Counted from the stretch's first letter, positions 7,856-16,853 are shown. The stretch is DNA of 64,000 bases from Alphaproteobacteria bacterium (GCA_016124635.1 WGNJ01000005.1:170505-234504), one strand, 5' to 3'. Notes: generated by a model from the sequence alone, not told the origin. Translations and numbers: made by a program.

Positions 7856-8541
7856 ACGCTGGGCATGTCGCTGTAGATCAAGGCGACATGCTCGTCGGCG
7901 GCAATTGACGCAGGCAAGACGACCTGTTGCTTCAGCACATAAGCCCAGCATTGCTGCTGGTCGAAATTGTGCGACTTGCACGACGCCAGATTCGACCACT
8001 GCTGATCGTAGACGGCTTCGAAGCCGGGCTGCCCTTTCGCCAACTTCTCGAGTCTTGTCGTCGTCCCGAGGGTCACACCGATCTCACCGTAGGCAAGCTG
8101 CACGAGCGCGCCTGCGTAGATCTTGTCGGTGCCCTTCTCAAAGAGCGTGTTGTACGGCTTGGCGAGTTGTTTACGGGCCGCCGCCACGACCTGAGCACCC
8201 AACTCCGGCGTCATATTGCGCACACGGTAGGCCGTAATGGCTTCGTCGTGGCCCTGCGAGACGAATTCCCGCATCGATATCTCGTCGACCTGCTTGGCAC
8301 CCGCCACGATCACGGTCGGGGCACCGCCGTCCGACACAGCGACAATGCCGACATTCGTCAGCGGGCTCGCTGTGGCTTCCAAGATCATCTTATTCGGAAG
8401 CGAGGTCGCCGTCTGAAAGACGAGGTCGCCGTTCTGCCATTCGACCGGCTCGTGCCGCGTCGTCATGTAGGTCAGTATGTAGACGCAGAGGGCGAAGCCG
8501 GCCACGCCGGCACCGATCATCAAGACATCTTGATTGCGCAT
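7834..8541 (-). CDS. YiiX/YebB-like NlpC/P60-fold protein, apparently inactive
   Basis: About 235 residues. The N-terminus has one membrane segment (residues 7-27), then a YiiX-like permuted NlpC/P60 (papain-like) domain beginning WQNGDLVFQTATS and continuing to KPYNTLFEKGTDKIYAGALVQLAY. In active relatives such as E. coli YiiX (recalled from memory) the histidine sits in SHTG and the cysteine in a YCSE motif. Here those positions read TNVG (Asn63) and YAGA (Ala143), so both catalytic residues appear replaced. It is therefore probably a membrane-anchored pseudoenzyme with a binding or regulatory role. Start is ATG 8541 or GTG 8553. It is downstream of a methyltransferase on the same strand. 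Confidence 0.7.
   Translation of the reverse strand: MRNQDVLMIGAGVAGFALCVYILTYMTTRHEPVEWQNGDLVFQTATSLPNKMILEATASPLTNVGIVAVSDGGAPTVIVAGAKQVDEISMREFVSQGHDEAITAYRVRNMTPELGAQVVAAARKQLAKPYNTLFEKGTDKIYAGALVQLAYGEIGVTLGTTTRLEKLAKGQPGFEAVYDQQWSNLASCKSHNFDQQQCWAYVLKQQVVLPASIAADEHVALIYSDMPSVQALRPE
7837..7856. terminator. Inverted repeat in tail-to-tail gene overlap
   Basis: A perfect 7-bp repeat, TTCAGGC (7837-7843) and GCCTGAA (7850-7856), with a 6-nt loop. It sits inside the 22-nt overlap of the two converging genes and includes the plus-strand TGA stop. It may act as a bidirectional terminator; there is no long T-tract on either side. Confidence 0.4.
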
Positions 8542-8655
8542 GGCTTCCCGCACTCATCGATGAGGCGTGAAGGCTGGCACGGGGCGCGTAAACACCGATG
8601 TAACTTTTCGCCGCTGAGATGCCCCAAAACGGGACGGCTCAGCATGTCGCACCGG

Positions 8656-9276
8656 CTAGGTGGCTTGGGCCGTGCCCCAATAGTTGAAGCCGAGCGGCCG
8701 TGGCGTGCTCGGCAGATACATCGTTTCCATCTTCTCGACGGTGAAGCCACCTTCGCGCAGCAGCTGTGGAATGGGTCGTCCGACGTGGCATCCGCCGGCG
8801 ATCTTCTTCCACATCGGCGTCATCCAATCCTGCCACTTGCGCACGCTTTCATCCGGCGCCTCACCGTGTTCGCAGAAGATCAAACGTCCGCCCGGCTTCA
8901 ACACCCGACGCATGCCCTTGAGCGCACGATTGACGTCGGGGATCGTGCAAAGCGTGTAGGTGACGAGCACCGTATCGACGGATTTGTCCTCGAGCGGAAT
9001 CTCTTCGGCCTTCAGGTCCAGAAATTCGAGCGGAAACTTGACCTCGCGCGCCCGCTTCGCCGCTCGCGCGCGCATCTCCTCGGCGGGTTCGAGCCCCCAC
9101 AGATGCGTCACTTTCGTCGCGTCGTAGAATGGCAGGTTCTGCCCCGCGCCGAGCCCAATCTCCAGAACACGTCCCTCCGCCAGCGGCACGACTTTGCGGC
9201 GCTGATAGCGGATGGGCTTCGCGCCCATGGCAAATTCAAGCAGCGGCGGCAGCAAATAGCGATCGTAGAATCCCAT
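8656..9276 (-). CDS. Class I SAM methyltransferase (METTL7-like)
   Basis: About 206 residues. SAM-binding motif VLEIGLGAGQNLPFY, then WGLEPAEEM for the acidic loop, VLVTYTLCTIPD for motif II and LKPGGRLIFCEHG, a pattern typical of the METTL7/phospholipid-methyltransferase-like branch of methyltransferase_11. ATG 9276 (MGFYDRY) matches the family N-terminus; a GTG at 9303 would add 9 residues. Substrate unknown. The 114-bp gap to the YiiX-like gene downstream holds only a weak imperfect repeat. Confidence 0.75.
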   Translation of the reverse strand: MGFYDRYLLPPLLEFAMGAKPIRYQRRKVVPLAEGRVLEIGLGAGQNLPFYDATKVTHLWGLEPAEEMRARAAKRAREVKFPLEFLDLKAEEIPLEDKSVDTVLVTYTLCTIPDVNRALKGMRRVLKPGGRLIFCEHGEAPDESVRKWQDWMTPMWKKIAGGCHVGRPIPQLLREGGFTVEKMETMYLPSTPRPLGFNYWGTAQAT

Positions 9277-9344
9277 GTGTTCATGCCCTGGTGTCGCGGT
9301 CACTATATGAGCGGGTGACCGCGTTCACAACGTGGCCTACGTCG

Positions 9345-10148
9345 TTAGCGACCCGTGAATCGCGGCGGACGTTTCTCAAGGAACGACGCGACGCCTTCGC
9401 GAAAATCCTCCGAGCCCTGACAAAGCAGCAGCTGGTCGAAATCGGCAGCGGCCGTCGCTTCGTTTGTCGCAGTCGCTGCGTTGATCGCGAGCTTGTTCAT
9501 GCGCACCGGCAAGGGCGGCTTTGCAGCTACCTCCGCGGCAATCGCCAAGGCGCGGTCGAGCGCAAGGCCCGGTTGCGTGGTCTCATCGACGAGGCCGATG
9601 CCACGCGCCTCGTCGCCCGAAATTGCCTGTCCCAAAATGACCAGCCGCTTCGTTCGCGCCGGACCGACGAGGCTCACGAGCCGCGGCAGGCTCCCCCACG
9701 TCATGTTCATGCCGCGGTCGATTTCGGGAATCGATATCTTGGCGTTGCTGCCGGCGACGCGCAGGTCGCAGGCCACCGACAACGCCACGCCGCCGCCGAT
9801 GCAATAGCCTTCGATCGCCACAATGGTAAGCGGCGCCAGGCCGGCCCAAGCGCGGCAGAGCCGCGCTCCGAGCGTTTGCCCCTGCCGTCGTTCGGACAAT
9901 CCGGCGCTGGAGAGCTTCGCCGCCTCCGCGTCGCGCAAATCGTATCCGACACAGAACGACCGCGGGTCGCCGGTCAGAACGATCGCCGAGGTTTCGGCGT
10001 CCTCGTCGAACGACGCTGCAACCACAATCAACTGCCGCATCACCTCGCGCGACATGGCATTGCGGCCGTCGCCGCGATCGAAGCGCACGAGCGCCACGCG
10101 CCCGCGTTGTTCCTTTGTAATGAACGAGCCGAATTTGGTGATGGTCAT
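9345..10148 (-). CDS. Enoyl-CoA hydratase/isomerase (crotonase) family protein
   Basis: A 267-residue crotonase-fold enzyme with the oxyanion-hole segments RNAMSREV and AIEGYCIGGGVALSVACDLRVAG and the PEIDRG motif. In classical enoyl-CoA hydratase two glutamates act; the one in PEI is present, but the position of the first (GGGCEL in the rat enzyme, from memory) reads GGGVAL, so it is replaced by alanine. That argues for an isomerase, hydrolase or other crotonase reaction on a CoA ester rather than standard hydration. Start ATG 10148 has GAGAGG 6 nt upstream; the longer frame to 10235 would run through a terminator. Confidence 0.82.
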   Translation of the reverse strand: MTITKFGSFITKEQRGRVALVRFDRGDGRNAMSREVMRQLIVVAASFDEDAETSAIVLTGDPRSFCVGYDLRDAEAAKLSSAGLSERRQGQTLGARLCRAWAGLAPLTIVAIEGYCIGGGVALSVACDLRVAGSNAKISIPEIDRGMNMTWGSLPRLVSLVGPARTKRLVILGQAISGDEARGIGLVDETTQPGLALDRALAIAAEVAAKPPLPVRMNKLAINAATATNEATAAADFDQLLLCQGSEDFREGVASFLEKRPPRFTGR

Positions 10149-10194
10149 GGGAAGCCTCTCTGCTTCCCATGGATCAGAGCACGCTGAGCGCGAC

Positions 10195-10226
10195 AAAAAA
10201 AGAAGGCCGCGTCGGAGGACGCGGCC
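10195..10226 (-). terminator. Intrinsic terminator of the EAL gene
   Basis: On the minus strand a perfect 9-bp stem, GGCCGCGTC paired with GACGCGGCC, with a 4-nt loop (10205-10226), is followed at once by TTCTTTTTTT. This is a textbook rho-independent terminator, placed about 50 nt after the EAL gene and before the crotonase gene. Confidence 0.88.
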
Positions 10227-10239
10227 CAAGTTCAAGGGA

Positions 10240-10262
10240 CTCCGAGGGGAGAGACCTCGGAG
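10240..10262. repeat. Second hairpin before the terminator
   Basis: A perfect 8-bp inverted repeat, CTCCGAGG and CCTCGGAG, with a 7-nt loop lies between the EAL gene stop and the main terminator hairpin. It may stabilise the mRNA 3' end or reinforce termination. Confidence 0.5.
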
Positions 10263-10277
10263 GTAGGAAATCGAACT

Positions 10278-11537
10278 CTAGTCGTTGCGCGGCGCAGCAC
10301 GGCGCGGTGTCGGCGCAGGGCCGCCACTTGCACTCTTGCGGCGCTCGACCAACGACTTCATCGGCGGACAGGCCTCGCCGTTCTTCTGCTGACCGAAGGT
10401 CGGCGGCGCGGTCACTTCTTCGTCCTCGACCACGTCTTCCAGATCGGAGGTATCGACCTCCGGCATCTGCGGCTTCGCGGCGGCCTTACGCAGCGACGGT
10501 GCCGGCTTGGCATCGATCGTCGGCGCACCGACGGCCTGACGGCGGGCCCGCACCGCTTCGAGCGCGCGCTGCATGTCTTCCTTCGAAACGTTTTTGCCTT
10601 CGGCCGGCTCGAGCGGCGCCGGATGCGGCGGCTTCACGTTGGACGCGTGAGCGACCGCAGCGCTTGCCGGCGCACGTGTCGGCAGCGGCTTCGGCGGCGT
10701 CTTCAGCGCGGGCTCCACCGGTGTCGGCGCGACGTCGAGCGCCACGTTGCCGCGTGCCCACGTACCGTCCCACGCCAGAAGTTCGTCTAGGGCCAGCGGC
10801 TTTTGAATCCAAATACCTTGCGCTGCGCTGAAACCCACATATTCGAGGCCGCGCATCATCGCTTCGTCTTCGGCACCGACGGCGACGGCTTCCAAGCCGT
10901 ATTGCCGCGCGAAGCGCAGGCGAGCCGCAACGGCGCCGGCGCCCTTGAGGCCGAGACGCTGCGCCAAGCGAATGGTGGCGGTGCCGCCGACTTTGACCGA
11001 CGTGAACGGCATCGGCGAGAACTGGCCGAGATCGACCGGCACGATGCCGCCGCCGTCGAGCGCAACGCCGACGCCGGTTTCCCTTATCGCCAGCAGAACG
11101 GGGCCAAGCGCTTCGGGTTCTTGGGCAAGCGCGCGCTCCGGCACTTCGACAATGACGTGCTCGGGCTTCAACTTGTATTCTTTGATTAGATCGGCGAGAC
11201 CCTTAGCAAAGCCTTCGGACATCAGATCCCGCGGACCGACGTTGACCGACACGGTCCAATCGTAACCTGCAGCACGCCAGCGAGCCGCCGCCTTGAGCGA
11301 CTCATGGAAGACAAGGCCCGTCAATTCGTTCATACGCCCTTGAGACTCGATGAAATCGAGAAACAGGCCCGGCGGCAGCAGGCCGTAGCTCGGATGTTGC
11401 CAGCGGATGAAGCTCTCAGCGCCCGTAACCTCGCTGGTCGACAAATCGACTTTCGGCTGAAACACCACGCGGAATTCGTTGCGTTGGAAGGCCTGGTCGA
11501 TATCAGATGGCGTGAGCCGGAACGTCCTGTCGCTCAT
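10278..11537 (-). CDS. Degenerate EAL-domain protein
   Basis: A 419-residue protein with an EAL (c-di-GMP phosphodiesterase) domain at residues 10-255 and a Pro/Ala-rich, partly charged tail of about 150 residues. Some active-site positions remain (Glu41 in the ESF form of the EAL motif, Asn99, Glu131, Asp161, Lys182, Gln240). Others are lost: the second Asp of the DDFG motif is Gly162, the Asp of KID is Gly184 and the first Glu of AEGVE is Val220. These are metal ligands or catalytic residues, so phosphodiesterase activity is unlikely and a c-di-GMP-binding or scaffold role is more plausible. No GGDEF domain, no membrane segment. Start ATG 11537 is preferred over an upstream in-frame start at 11582. 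Confidence 0.8.
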   Translation of the reverse strand: MSDRTFRLTPSDIDQAFQRNEFRVVFQPKVDLSTSEVTGAESFIRWQHPSYGLLPPGLFLDFIESQGRMNELTGLVFHESLKAAARWRAAGYDWTVSVNVGPRDLMSEGFAKGLADLIKEYKLKPEHVIVEVPERALAQEPEALGPVLLAIRETGVGVALDGGGIVPVDLGQFSPMPFTSVKVGGTATIRLAQRLGLKGAGAVAARLRFARQYGLEAVAVGAEDEAMMRGLEYVGFSAAQGIWIQKPLALDELLAWDGTWARGNVALDVAPTPVEPALKTPPKPLPTRAPASAAVAHASNVKPPHPAPLEPAEGKNVSKEDMQRALEAVRARRQAVGAPTIDAKPAPSLRKAAAKPQMPEVDTSDLEDVVEDEEVTAPPTFGQQKNGEACPPMKSLVERRKSASGGPAPTPRRAAPRND

Positions 11538-11669
11538 TTGGGGCAAACCTTTTGCTATGGGCGGCACAGTGCCGATCGGCATAAGGTTTACCGCAGCACC
11601 CCTTAAGGGAGGCTCGTTCGGACCTTTTGCATTTGAATATCTTCAATTTGAAGGATCGAGAGTTCGCCT

Positions 11670-12461
11670 ATGTCGGAAGAGAAAAAACCATCGGCGCCGC
11701 TGCCTGCATCGACAATATTGCTTGTCCGTAATGGTAGCGCGGGCCTCGAAGTTTTTATGGTCAAGCGTCACCATCAAATCGACTTCGCCTCCGGGGCGTT
11801 GGTTTTCCCGGGTGGAAAGGTTGACGCGCACGACCGTGACCCTGCCCTGCGCGCGCACGTCGACGGTGCCGATAAACTCGACGACTTACAGTTAAGCTTA
11901 GCGGCCTGCGCCATCCGTGAAGGGTTCGAGGAGTCGGGGATTCTTCTCGCCCGCCGCACCGGCAGCGGTGACCTAATCAGCGCCGAACACGCCATGTCTT
12001 TGGACGATTGGCGTCCGAAGCTGAATGCGAGCGAAATCGGCCTCGTCGAATTCCTGAGCAAGGAAAAATTGCGCTTGGCCTGTGACACGCTCGTGAGCTT
12101 CGCGCATTGGGTGACCCCTGTTTTCATGCCGAAACGCTTCGACACCTACTTCTATGTGGCCGCCGCGCCATCCGGTCAGCTTGGACGTCACGACGGTTCG
12201 GAGTCCGTCGATTCAGTGTGGGTCAATCCGAACGAGGCCATCGGCGACAAGCGCTGGACCATCATTTTCCCAACCAAGATGAACCTGCTGAAGCTTGGCG
12301 CGGCGAAGACGGCTGAGGAGGCACTCGCCACCGCGCGCAAAACGCCTGTGGTGACGGTGTTGCCGGAGGTCGTCACGCGCGCCGATGGCCGCTACCTCAC
12401 GATCCCCGACAACGCGGGCTACGGGAAGGTCGAAGAATCCATGGCGGGCTTCAGAGGCTGA
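11670..12461 (+). CDS. NUDIX hydrolase (NUDT19-like)
   Basis: A 263-residue NUDIX-fold protein. The Nudix box is split: the GGK start (FPGGKVDAHD, residues 47-55) is separated by an insertion from REGFEESG (residues 83-90), which carries the metal-binding glutamates. This long-insertion layout is typical of the NUDT19/NUDT7-like branch that hydrolyses CoA and acyl-CoA species to 3'-phospho-AMP plus (acyl)phosphopantetheine. The substrate is inferred only. It is divergent from the EAL gene (132-bp shared promoter region) and converges on the NAD kinase gene with 2 nt between stops. Confidence 0.78.
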   Translation: MSEEKKPSAPLPASTILLVRNGSAGLEVFMVKRHHQIDFASGALVFPGGKVDAHDRDPALRAHVDGADKLDDLQLSLAACAIREGFEESGILLARRTGSGDLISAEHAMSLDDWRPKLNASEIGLVEFLSKEKLRLACDTLVSFAHWVTPVFMPKRFDTYFYVAAAPSGQLGRHDGSESVDSVWVNPNEAIGDKRWTIIFPTKMNLLKLGAAKTAEEALATARKTPVVTVLPEVVTRADGRYLTIPDNAGYGKVEESMAGFRG

Positions 12462-12463
12462 AA

Positions 12464-13240
12464 TCAACCCACGCCGTCGACAACAAACTGCTCGGCCAGG
12501 ATGCGCTCTTCGAGCGAACGGTCAGGGTCGAACAACATGGTCACCGACGTGTTGACGTCCTCCGAAACGGTCACCGACACGACCTCGCGCACTTCGGTGT
12601 GATCGGCGACCGCGCTCACCGGGCGCTTGTCGGCCTCGAGAATTTCGAACACCACCTCGCAGCGCCGCGGCAGCAAAGCCCCGCGCCACCGGCGCGGCCG
12701 AAACGCACTGATCGGCGTTAGCGCCAGAAGCGGCGCATCGATCGGCAAGATCGGGCCGTGGGCAGACAGATTGTAGGCGGTCGATCCGGCCGCGGTGGAA
12801 AGCAGCGCGCCATCGCAGATCAGCTCGGCAAGGCGCACCCGGCCGTCGATAGAAATACGCAGCTTCGCCGCCTGCCGCGTTTCGCGCAGCAGCGAAACTT
12901 CGTTGAACGCCTGGGCGTTCTGGACCTTACCGCTCGCGGTCTTCGCCTTCATGCGCAACGGGTGCAAAACCTGCGCATGCGTGATGTCGAGCCGTTCCAT
13001 GAGGTCGTTTGAGGAATACTCGTTCATCAAAAACCCGACGGAGCCTCTGTTCATCCCGAAGACCGGGATGTTCTTGCGCGCATATTTGTGCAGCACATGA
13101 AGCATGAAGCCATCGCCGCCGAGCGCAACGACCACATCGGCGTCAGTCTTGAAGTTGCCGTAGCGCTTCGCGAGTTCGCGCTGAGCGGCCACCGCTTCCG
13201 GCGCCGTCGAGGCGGTAAAGCAAGGTTTTGAGAAGCGCAT
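12464..13240 (-). CDS. nadK: NAD kinase
   Basis: A 258-residue ATP-NAD kinase that makes NADP+. Signature GGDG at residues 41-44 ([12 protein letters not shown]), conserved [15 protein letters not shown] and AFNEVSLLR, and the glycine/threonine-rich [19 protein letters not shown] segment. Start ATG 13240 shares one base with the moaA stop (TGATG), so translation is likely coupled. The in-frame extension to 13423 is a shadow of moaA. This moaA-NAD kinase order is one I recall from other Hyphomicrobiales. Confidence 0.92.
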   Translation of the reverse strand: MRFSKPCFTASTAPEAVAAQRELAKRYGNFKTDADVVVALGGDGFMLHVLHKYARKNIPVFGMNRGSVGFLMNEYSSNDLMERLDITHAQVLHPLRMKAKTASGKVQNAQAFNEVSLLRETRQAAKLRISIDGRVRLAELICDGALLSTAAGSTAYNLSAHGPILPIDAPLLALTPISAFRPRRWRGALLPRRCEVVFEILEADKRPVSAVADHTEVREVVSVTVSEDVNTSVTMLFDPDRSLEERILAEQFVVDGVG

Positions 13241-14229
13241 CAGCCGCCGGTGAGTGACATGTGGCGCGCGACGGCCGGTTTTTGATGGCGGCGATCGATG
13301 ATGAAGTCGTGGCCCTTGGGCTTGCGAGAGATCGCCTCGTCGATGGCTGCATGCAGAAGCCCGTCGTCGGAGCTCTCGCGCAATGGCGCACGGAGATCGG
13401 CGGCATCGTCCTGACCGAGGCACATGTAGAGCGTCCCGGTACAGGTTAGGCGAACACGATTGCAGCTTTCGCAGAAGTTATGGGTCAGCGGTGTAATGAA
13501 TCCGAGGCGCCCGCCGGTCTCACGCACGGTGACGTATCGCGCCGGCCCGCCCGTACGATAATCGCTCTCATCCAGCGTGAAGCGCTGCGCCAACCGCGAT
13601 CGCACGACCGACAACGGCAGATATTGGTCTGTGCGATCCTGGTCGATGTCGCCCATCGGCATGGTTTCGATCAACGTAAAGTCGATGCCGCGCCCATGCG
13701 CCCAGGTCATGATCGTCTCGATCTCGGCTTCGTTGATGGCGCGTAACGCCACCGTATTGATCTTGATCTTGAGGCCGGCGTCTTGTGCCGCCTGAATGCC
13801 GCCGAGCACCTGATCGAGCTTGCCCCACCTGGTGATCGCAGCGAACCGATCGGGATCGAGCGTATCGAGTGACACATTCACGCGCTTCACACCCGTGTCC
13901 GCGAGTTCCGGCGCAAACCGCGCCAACTGGCTGCCGTTCGTCGTCAGCGTCAGCTCATCGAGCGCGCCCGAACGCAGATGGCGTCCGAGCGATCGCACGA
14001 GCTTCATGACATCGCGCCGCACCAGCGGCTCGCCGCCGGTCAATCGAAGCTTCCGCACGCCCTTCGCCACGAAGGCCGAACACAATCGGTCCAGCTCCTC
14101 AAGCGTCAGCAAATCCCTCTTCGGCAAGAAGGTCATGTCTTCTGCCATGCAATAGACGCAACGGAAGTCGCAGCGATCGGTCATCGACACGCGCAGATAT
14201 GTGATGGTCCGGCCAAACGGATCAAGCAT
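13240..14229 (-). CDS. moaA: GTP 3',8-cyclase (molybdopterin biosynthesis)
   Basis: Radical SAM enzyme converting GTP to (8S)-3',8-cyclo-7,8-dihydroguanosine 5'-triphosphate, the first step of molybdenum cofactor synthesis. The N-terminal [4Fe-4S] motif CDFRCVYC (Cys20, 24, 27) and the C-terminal cluster [18 protein letters not shown], which holds the second [4Fe-4S], are both intact, and the protein ends in the GG dipeptide important in MoaA. I use ATG 14229 (MLDPFGRT), where family similarity begins; GTG starts at 14247 or 14265 are possible. It supplies cofactor to molybdenum enzymes such as the hydroxylase at 16854. Confidence 0.94.
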   Translation of the reverse strand: MLDPFGRTITYLRVSMTDRCDFRCVYCMAEDMTFLPKRDLLTLEELDRLCSAFVAKGVRKLRLTGGEPLVRRDVMKLVRSLGRHLRSGALDELTLTTNGSQLARFAPELADTGVKRVNVSLDTLDPDRFAAITRWGKLDQVLGGIQAAQDAGLKIKINTVALRAINEAEIETIMTWAHGRGIDFTLIETMPMGDIDQDRTDQYLPLSVVRSRLAQRFTLDESDYRTGGPARYVTVRETGGRLGFITPLTHNFCESCNRVRLTCTGTLYMCLGQDDAADLRAPLRESSDDGLLHAAIDEAISRKPKGHDFIIDRRHQKPAVARHMSLTGG

Positions 14230-14301
14230 AGGTGGGAACTTAGCAGGCACGCGCTCGCCGTCCACTCCCCCGGGGCTTGGCGAACGAATGAATCTGCCGC
14301 C

Positions 14302-14339
14302 GGAGACGTGTTATGCCTAAGGAGACGTGGTATGCCTAA
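14302..14339 (+). repeat. Tandem 19-bp duplication with start codons
   Basis: Two adjacent 19-bp units (14302-14320 and 14321-14339) differ at one base. Each contains GGAGACGTG followed by TATGCCTAA, so a ribosome site plus ATG is duplicated. The first copy opens an 8-codon ORF; the second opens the 19-codon ORF at 14332. Confidence 0.8.
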
Positions 14340-14391
14340 GGCAAGGCGCGGGCCTTATCCGCGACTGTTGCGGCCGGCCCATGATCTGTAG
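14332..14391 (+). CDS. Possible 19-residue leader peptide before glpK
   Basis: A short ORF (MPKARRGPYPRLLRPAHDL) with a near-ideal ribosome site: AAGGAG at 14319-14324, 7 nt before the ATG. It ends 33 nt before the glpK start. The peptide is very basic and unlike anything I recognise. It may be a leader peptide or a remnant of a gene start. Coding is unproven. Confidence 0.3.
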   Translation: MPKARRGPYPRLLRPAHDL

Positions 14392-14424
14392 TTTGTGTCG
14401 ACTCTCCCCTCAGCGACACCCCCA

Positions 14425-15927
14425 ATGACCGCACAACACATCCTCGCTATCGACCAAGGCACGACCTCGACCCGCGCGATCCTCTTCGACCGCACCGGCA
14501 AACCGCTGAAGCAATCGCAGCGCGAACACGAGCAAATCTATCCGCAGGACGGATGGGTCGAGCACGATCCCGAAGAGATCTGGCAAGCGACGCTCAAGGT
14601 GATGAAGACGGCGCTGCAAGGCGTCCAGCACAGTCACCTTGCGGCCGTCGGAATCACCAATCAACGCGAGACCACGCTCGTCTGGGACCGCAAAACCGGC
14701 AAGCCGATTTACAACGCCATCGTCTGGCAGGACCGCCGCACCGCGCCGCTCTGCGCCAAGCTCGAGCAAGATGGGCGCGAACCCTTGATCACGGCGAAGA
14801 CCGGTTTGCTGATCGATCCCTACTTCTCGGGTACCAAACTTGCCTGGATTCTCGACAACGTGCCTTACGCGCGGATCAAAGCGAACCAGGGCGAACTCGC
14901 ATTCGGAACGATTGATTCCTGGTTGATCTATCGGCTGACCGGCGGTCGCGTGCACGTCACCGACTCGACCAACGCTTCGCGCACGATGCTCTACGACATC
15001 CGCCGTGGACGTTGGGACGGCGAAATCCTGGACCTGCTGAAGATTCCGCAAAGCCTTTTGCCGCGCGTGCACGACTCTGCGGAGCTTCTCGGCGGCGTCG
15101 ACCCAAGCCTCCTCGGCGCGAAGATCCCAATTTCCGGCGTCGCCGGCGATCAACAGGCAGCGGTCGTCGGCCAAGCTTGCGTGAAGCAAGGGCTGATGAA
15201 GTCGACCTACGGCACGGGCTGCTTCGCCCTCGTCAACACGGGCCCGACGATGGCACCGTCGCACAGCCGGCTGGTGACGACGATTGCCTACTCACAAAAG
15301 GGCCAGCGCACTTATGCGCTTGAAGGCTCGATCTTTATGGCCGGCGCCACGATCCAATGGCTGCGCGACGGCCTCAAATTGTTCGCCAAGAGCTCCGGCA
15401 GCGCGCAGCTCGCGCTCAAAGCCGATCCTCGCTCGCGCGTCTATCTCGTCCCCGCGTTCGTAGGTCTGGGCGCGCCATATTGGGACCCCGACGCACGGGG
15501 CGCGATCGTGGGGCTAACTCGGGACACCGGTCACGCGGAAATTGCGCGAGCGGGACTGGAGTCCGTTTGCTTCCAGACGCGCGACCTCCTCGAGGCGATG
15601 GCGACCGACATGAGCGCCTCGGGCCTCGGTAGCCCGAGCGCGTTGCGCGTCGACGGCGGCATGGTCGTGAACGATCTTTTTTGCCAATGGCTCGCCGATC
15701 TCACCGGACGCCCGATTGAACGTCCCGAGGTTGTGGAAACGACCGCGCTCGGCGCAGCCTACTTGGCCGGACTTGGCGCCGGCGTTTATTCGTCGCTTGA
15801 CGAGGTATCCGAGCAATGGCGCTGCGAGCGCCGGTTCCTACCGAAAATCGGCGCCGACGAGCGCGACGCACGCTACGCCGGCTGGCAAGAGGCCGTCGGC
15901 CGCGTGCTGACCAAGCGAGATCGTTGA
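14425..15927 (+). CDS. glpK: Glycerol kinase
   Basis: A 500-residue FGGY-family kinase phosphorylating glycerol to sn-glycerol 3-phosphate with ATP. N-terminal phosphate loop [17 protein letters not shown], then [11 protein letters not shown] and [31 protein letters not shown], all hallmark GlpK strings. The C-terminal ATPase domain has [26 protein letters not shown] and [18 protein letters not shown]. Start chosen at ATG 14425 to match the usual N-terminus; GTG 14395 would add 10 residues. Neither has a strong ribosome site. No glpF, glpD or glpR is adjacent, so it stands alone. Confidence 0.95.
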   Translation: MTAQHILAIDQGTTSTRAILFDRTGKPLKQSQREHEQIYPQDGWVEHDPEEIWQATLKVMKTALQGVQHSHLAAVGITNQRETTLVWDRKTGKPIYNAIVWQDRRTAPLCAKLEQDGREPLITAKTGLLIDPYFSGTKLAWILDNVPYARIKANQGELAFGTIDSWLIYRLTGGRVHVTDSTNASRTMLYDIRRGRWDGEILDLLKIPQSLLPRVHDSAELLGGVDPSLLGAKIPISGVAGDQQAAVVGQACVKQGLMKSTYGTGCFALVNTGPTMAPSHSRLVTTIAYSQKGQRTYALEGSIFMAGATIQWLRDGLKLFAKSSGSAQLALKADPRSRVYLVPAFVGLGAPYWDPDARGAIVGLTRDTGHAEIARAGLESVCFQTRDLLEAMATDMSASGLGSPSALRVDGGMVVNDLFCQWLADLTGRPIERPEVVETTALGAAYLAGLGAGVYSSLDEVSEQWRCERRFLPKIGADERDARYAGWQEAVGRVLTKRDR

Positions 15928-15994
15928 ACGGTCATTTGACACTGCCCGAGCGGCGGACGCACTCTTATGGCAAGCCAGCCATTGGAGAGCCGTA

Positions 15995-16771
15995 ATGTCC
16001 GCAGCTTTGCATGCAGAGAAATTGCCGTCGAAAACCAAGATGTCGGCCGAGGAATGGAAGACGCGCATCGATCTGGCCGCCACCTACCGCCTCGTTGCGC
16101 ACTACGGCTGGGACGACATGGTGTTCACCCACATCAGCGCCCGCGTGCCGGGCCCTGAGCATCATTTTCTGATCAACCCCTATGGCCTCATGTTCGACGA
16201 GATCACCGCGTCGAGCCTCGTCAAAGTCGACCTCGACGGCAACAAGGTCGAAGACAGCCCGTACCCGGTAAACCCCGCGGGCTTTACGATCCATTCGGCG
16301 CTGCACATGAATCGCGACGACGCGCACTGCGTGATCCACCTTCATTCGGACGATGGTGTGGCTGTCGCGTGCCAGGAGGCAGGCCTTCTACCGATGAGCC
16401 AGCACGCGATGCTCATCTCGAAGGACCTCGCCTACCATGACTACGAGGGCGTCGCCCTCGACCTCGATGAGCGCGAGCGTTTGGTCAAGGACATCGGCAA
16501 TAAGAACCTGATGCTCTTGCGCAATCACGGCACATTGGCGGTCGGTAAGAGTTGCGCGGATGCGTTCCTGCGCATGTACTACCTGGAACGTGCCTGCACG
16601 ATCCAGATACGGGCGCTTGCCGGCGGCGCAAAGATCAATCCGACGAACCAAGGCGTCGACACAAAGACGGCCGGTCAAGGCGGCAACGCGTTCGAGGGCA
16701 GCGTAGGCAATCTCGCTTGGCCTGGCCTTCTGCGCATGCTCGATCGAGAGGATCCGAGCTATCGGACTTGA
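15995..16771 (+). CDS. Class II aldolase/adducin family protein
   Basis: A 258-residue protein of the class II aldolase (fuculose-phosphate aldolase/adducin head) fold. The zinc-binding HxH is present in CVIHLHSDD (His115 and His117) and a third histidine in LLRNHGTLAVG. N-terminal GWDDMVFTHISARVP is the conserved entry to this fold. Family members cleave sugar phosphates or act as decarboxylases/isomerases; longer versions like this one are often annotated only as class II aldolase. GGAGAG precedes ATG 15995. It is the first gene of a likely operon with the molybdenum hydroxylase and an NTF2-like protein. Confidence 0.83.
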   Translation: MSAALHAEKLPSKTKMSAEEWKTRIDLAATYRLVAHYGWDDMVFTHISARVPGPEHHFLINPYGLMFDEITASSLVKVDLDGNKVEDSPYPVNPAGFTIHSALHMNRDDAHCVIHLHSDDGVAVACQEAGLLPMSQHAMLISKDLAYHDYEGVALDLDERERLVKDIGNKNLMLLRNHGTLAVGKSCADAFLRMYYLERACTIQIRALAGGAKINPTNQGVDTKTAGQGGNAFEGSVGNLAWPGLLRMLDREDPSYRT

Positions 16772-16853
16772 ACCGTCTGTCTGCGCCATCGCTAACAGTC
16801 GTTGTGGGCCCGCTGCGCGGGACCGCGGCACTCCATCGATATGAGGACTTGAG

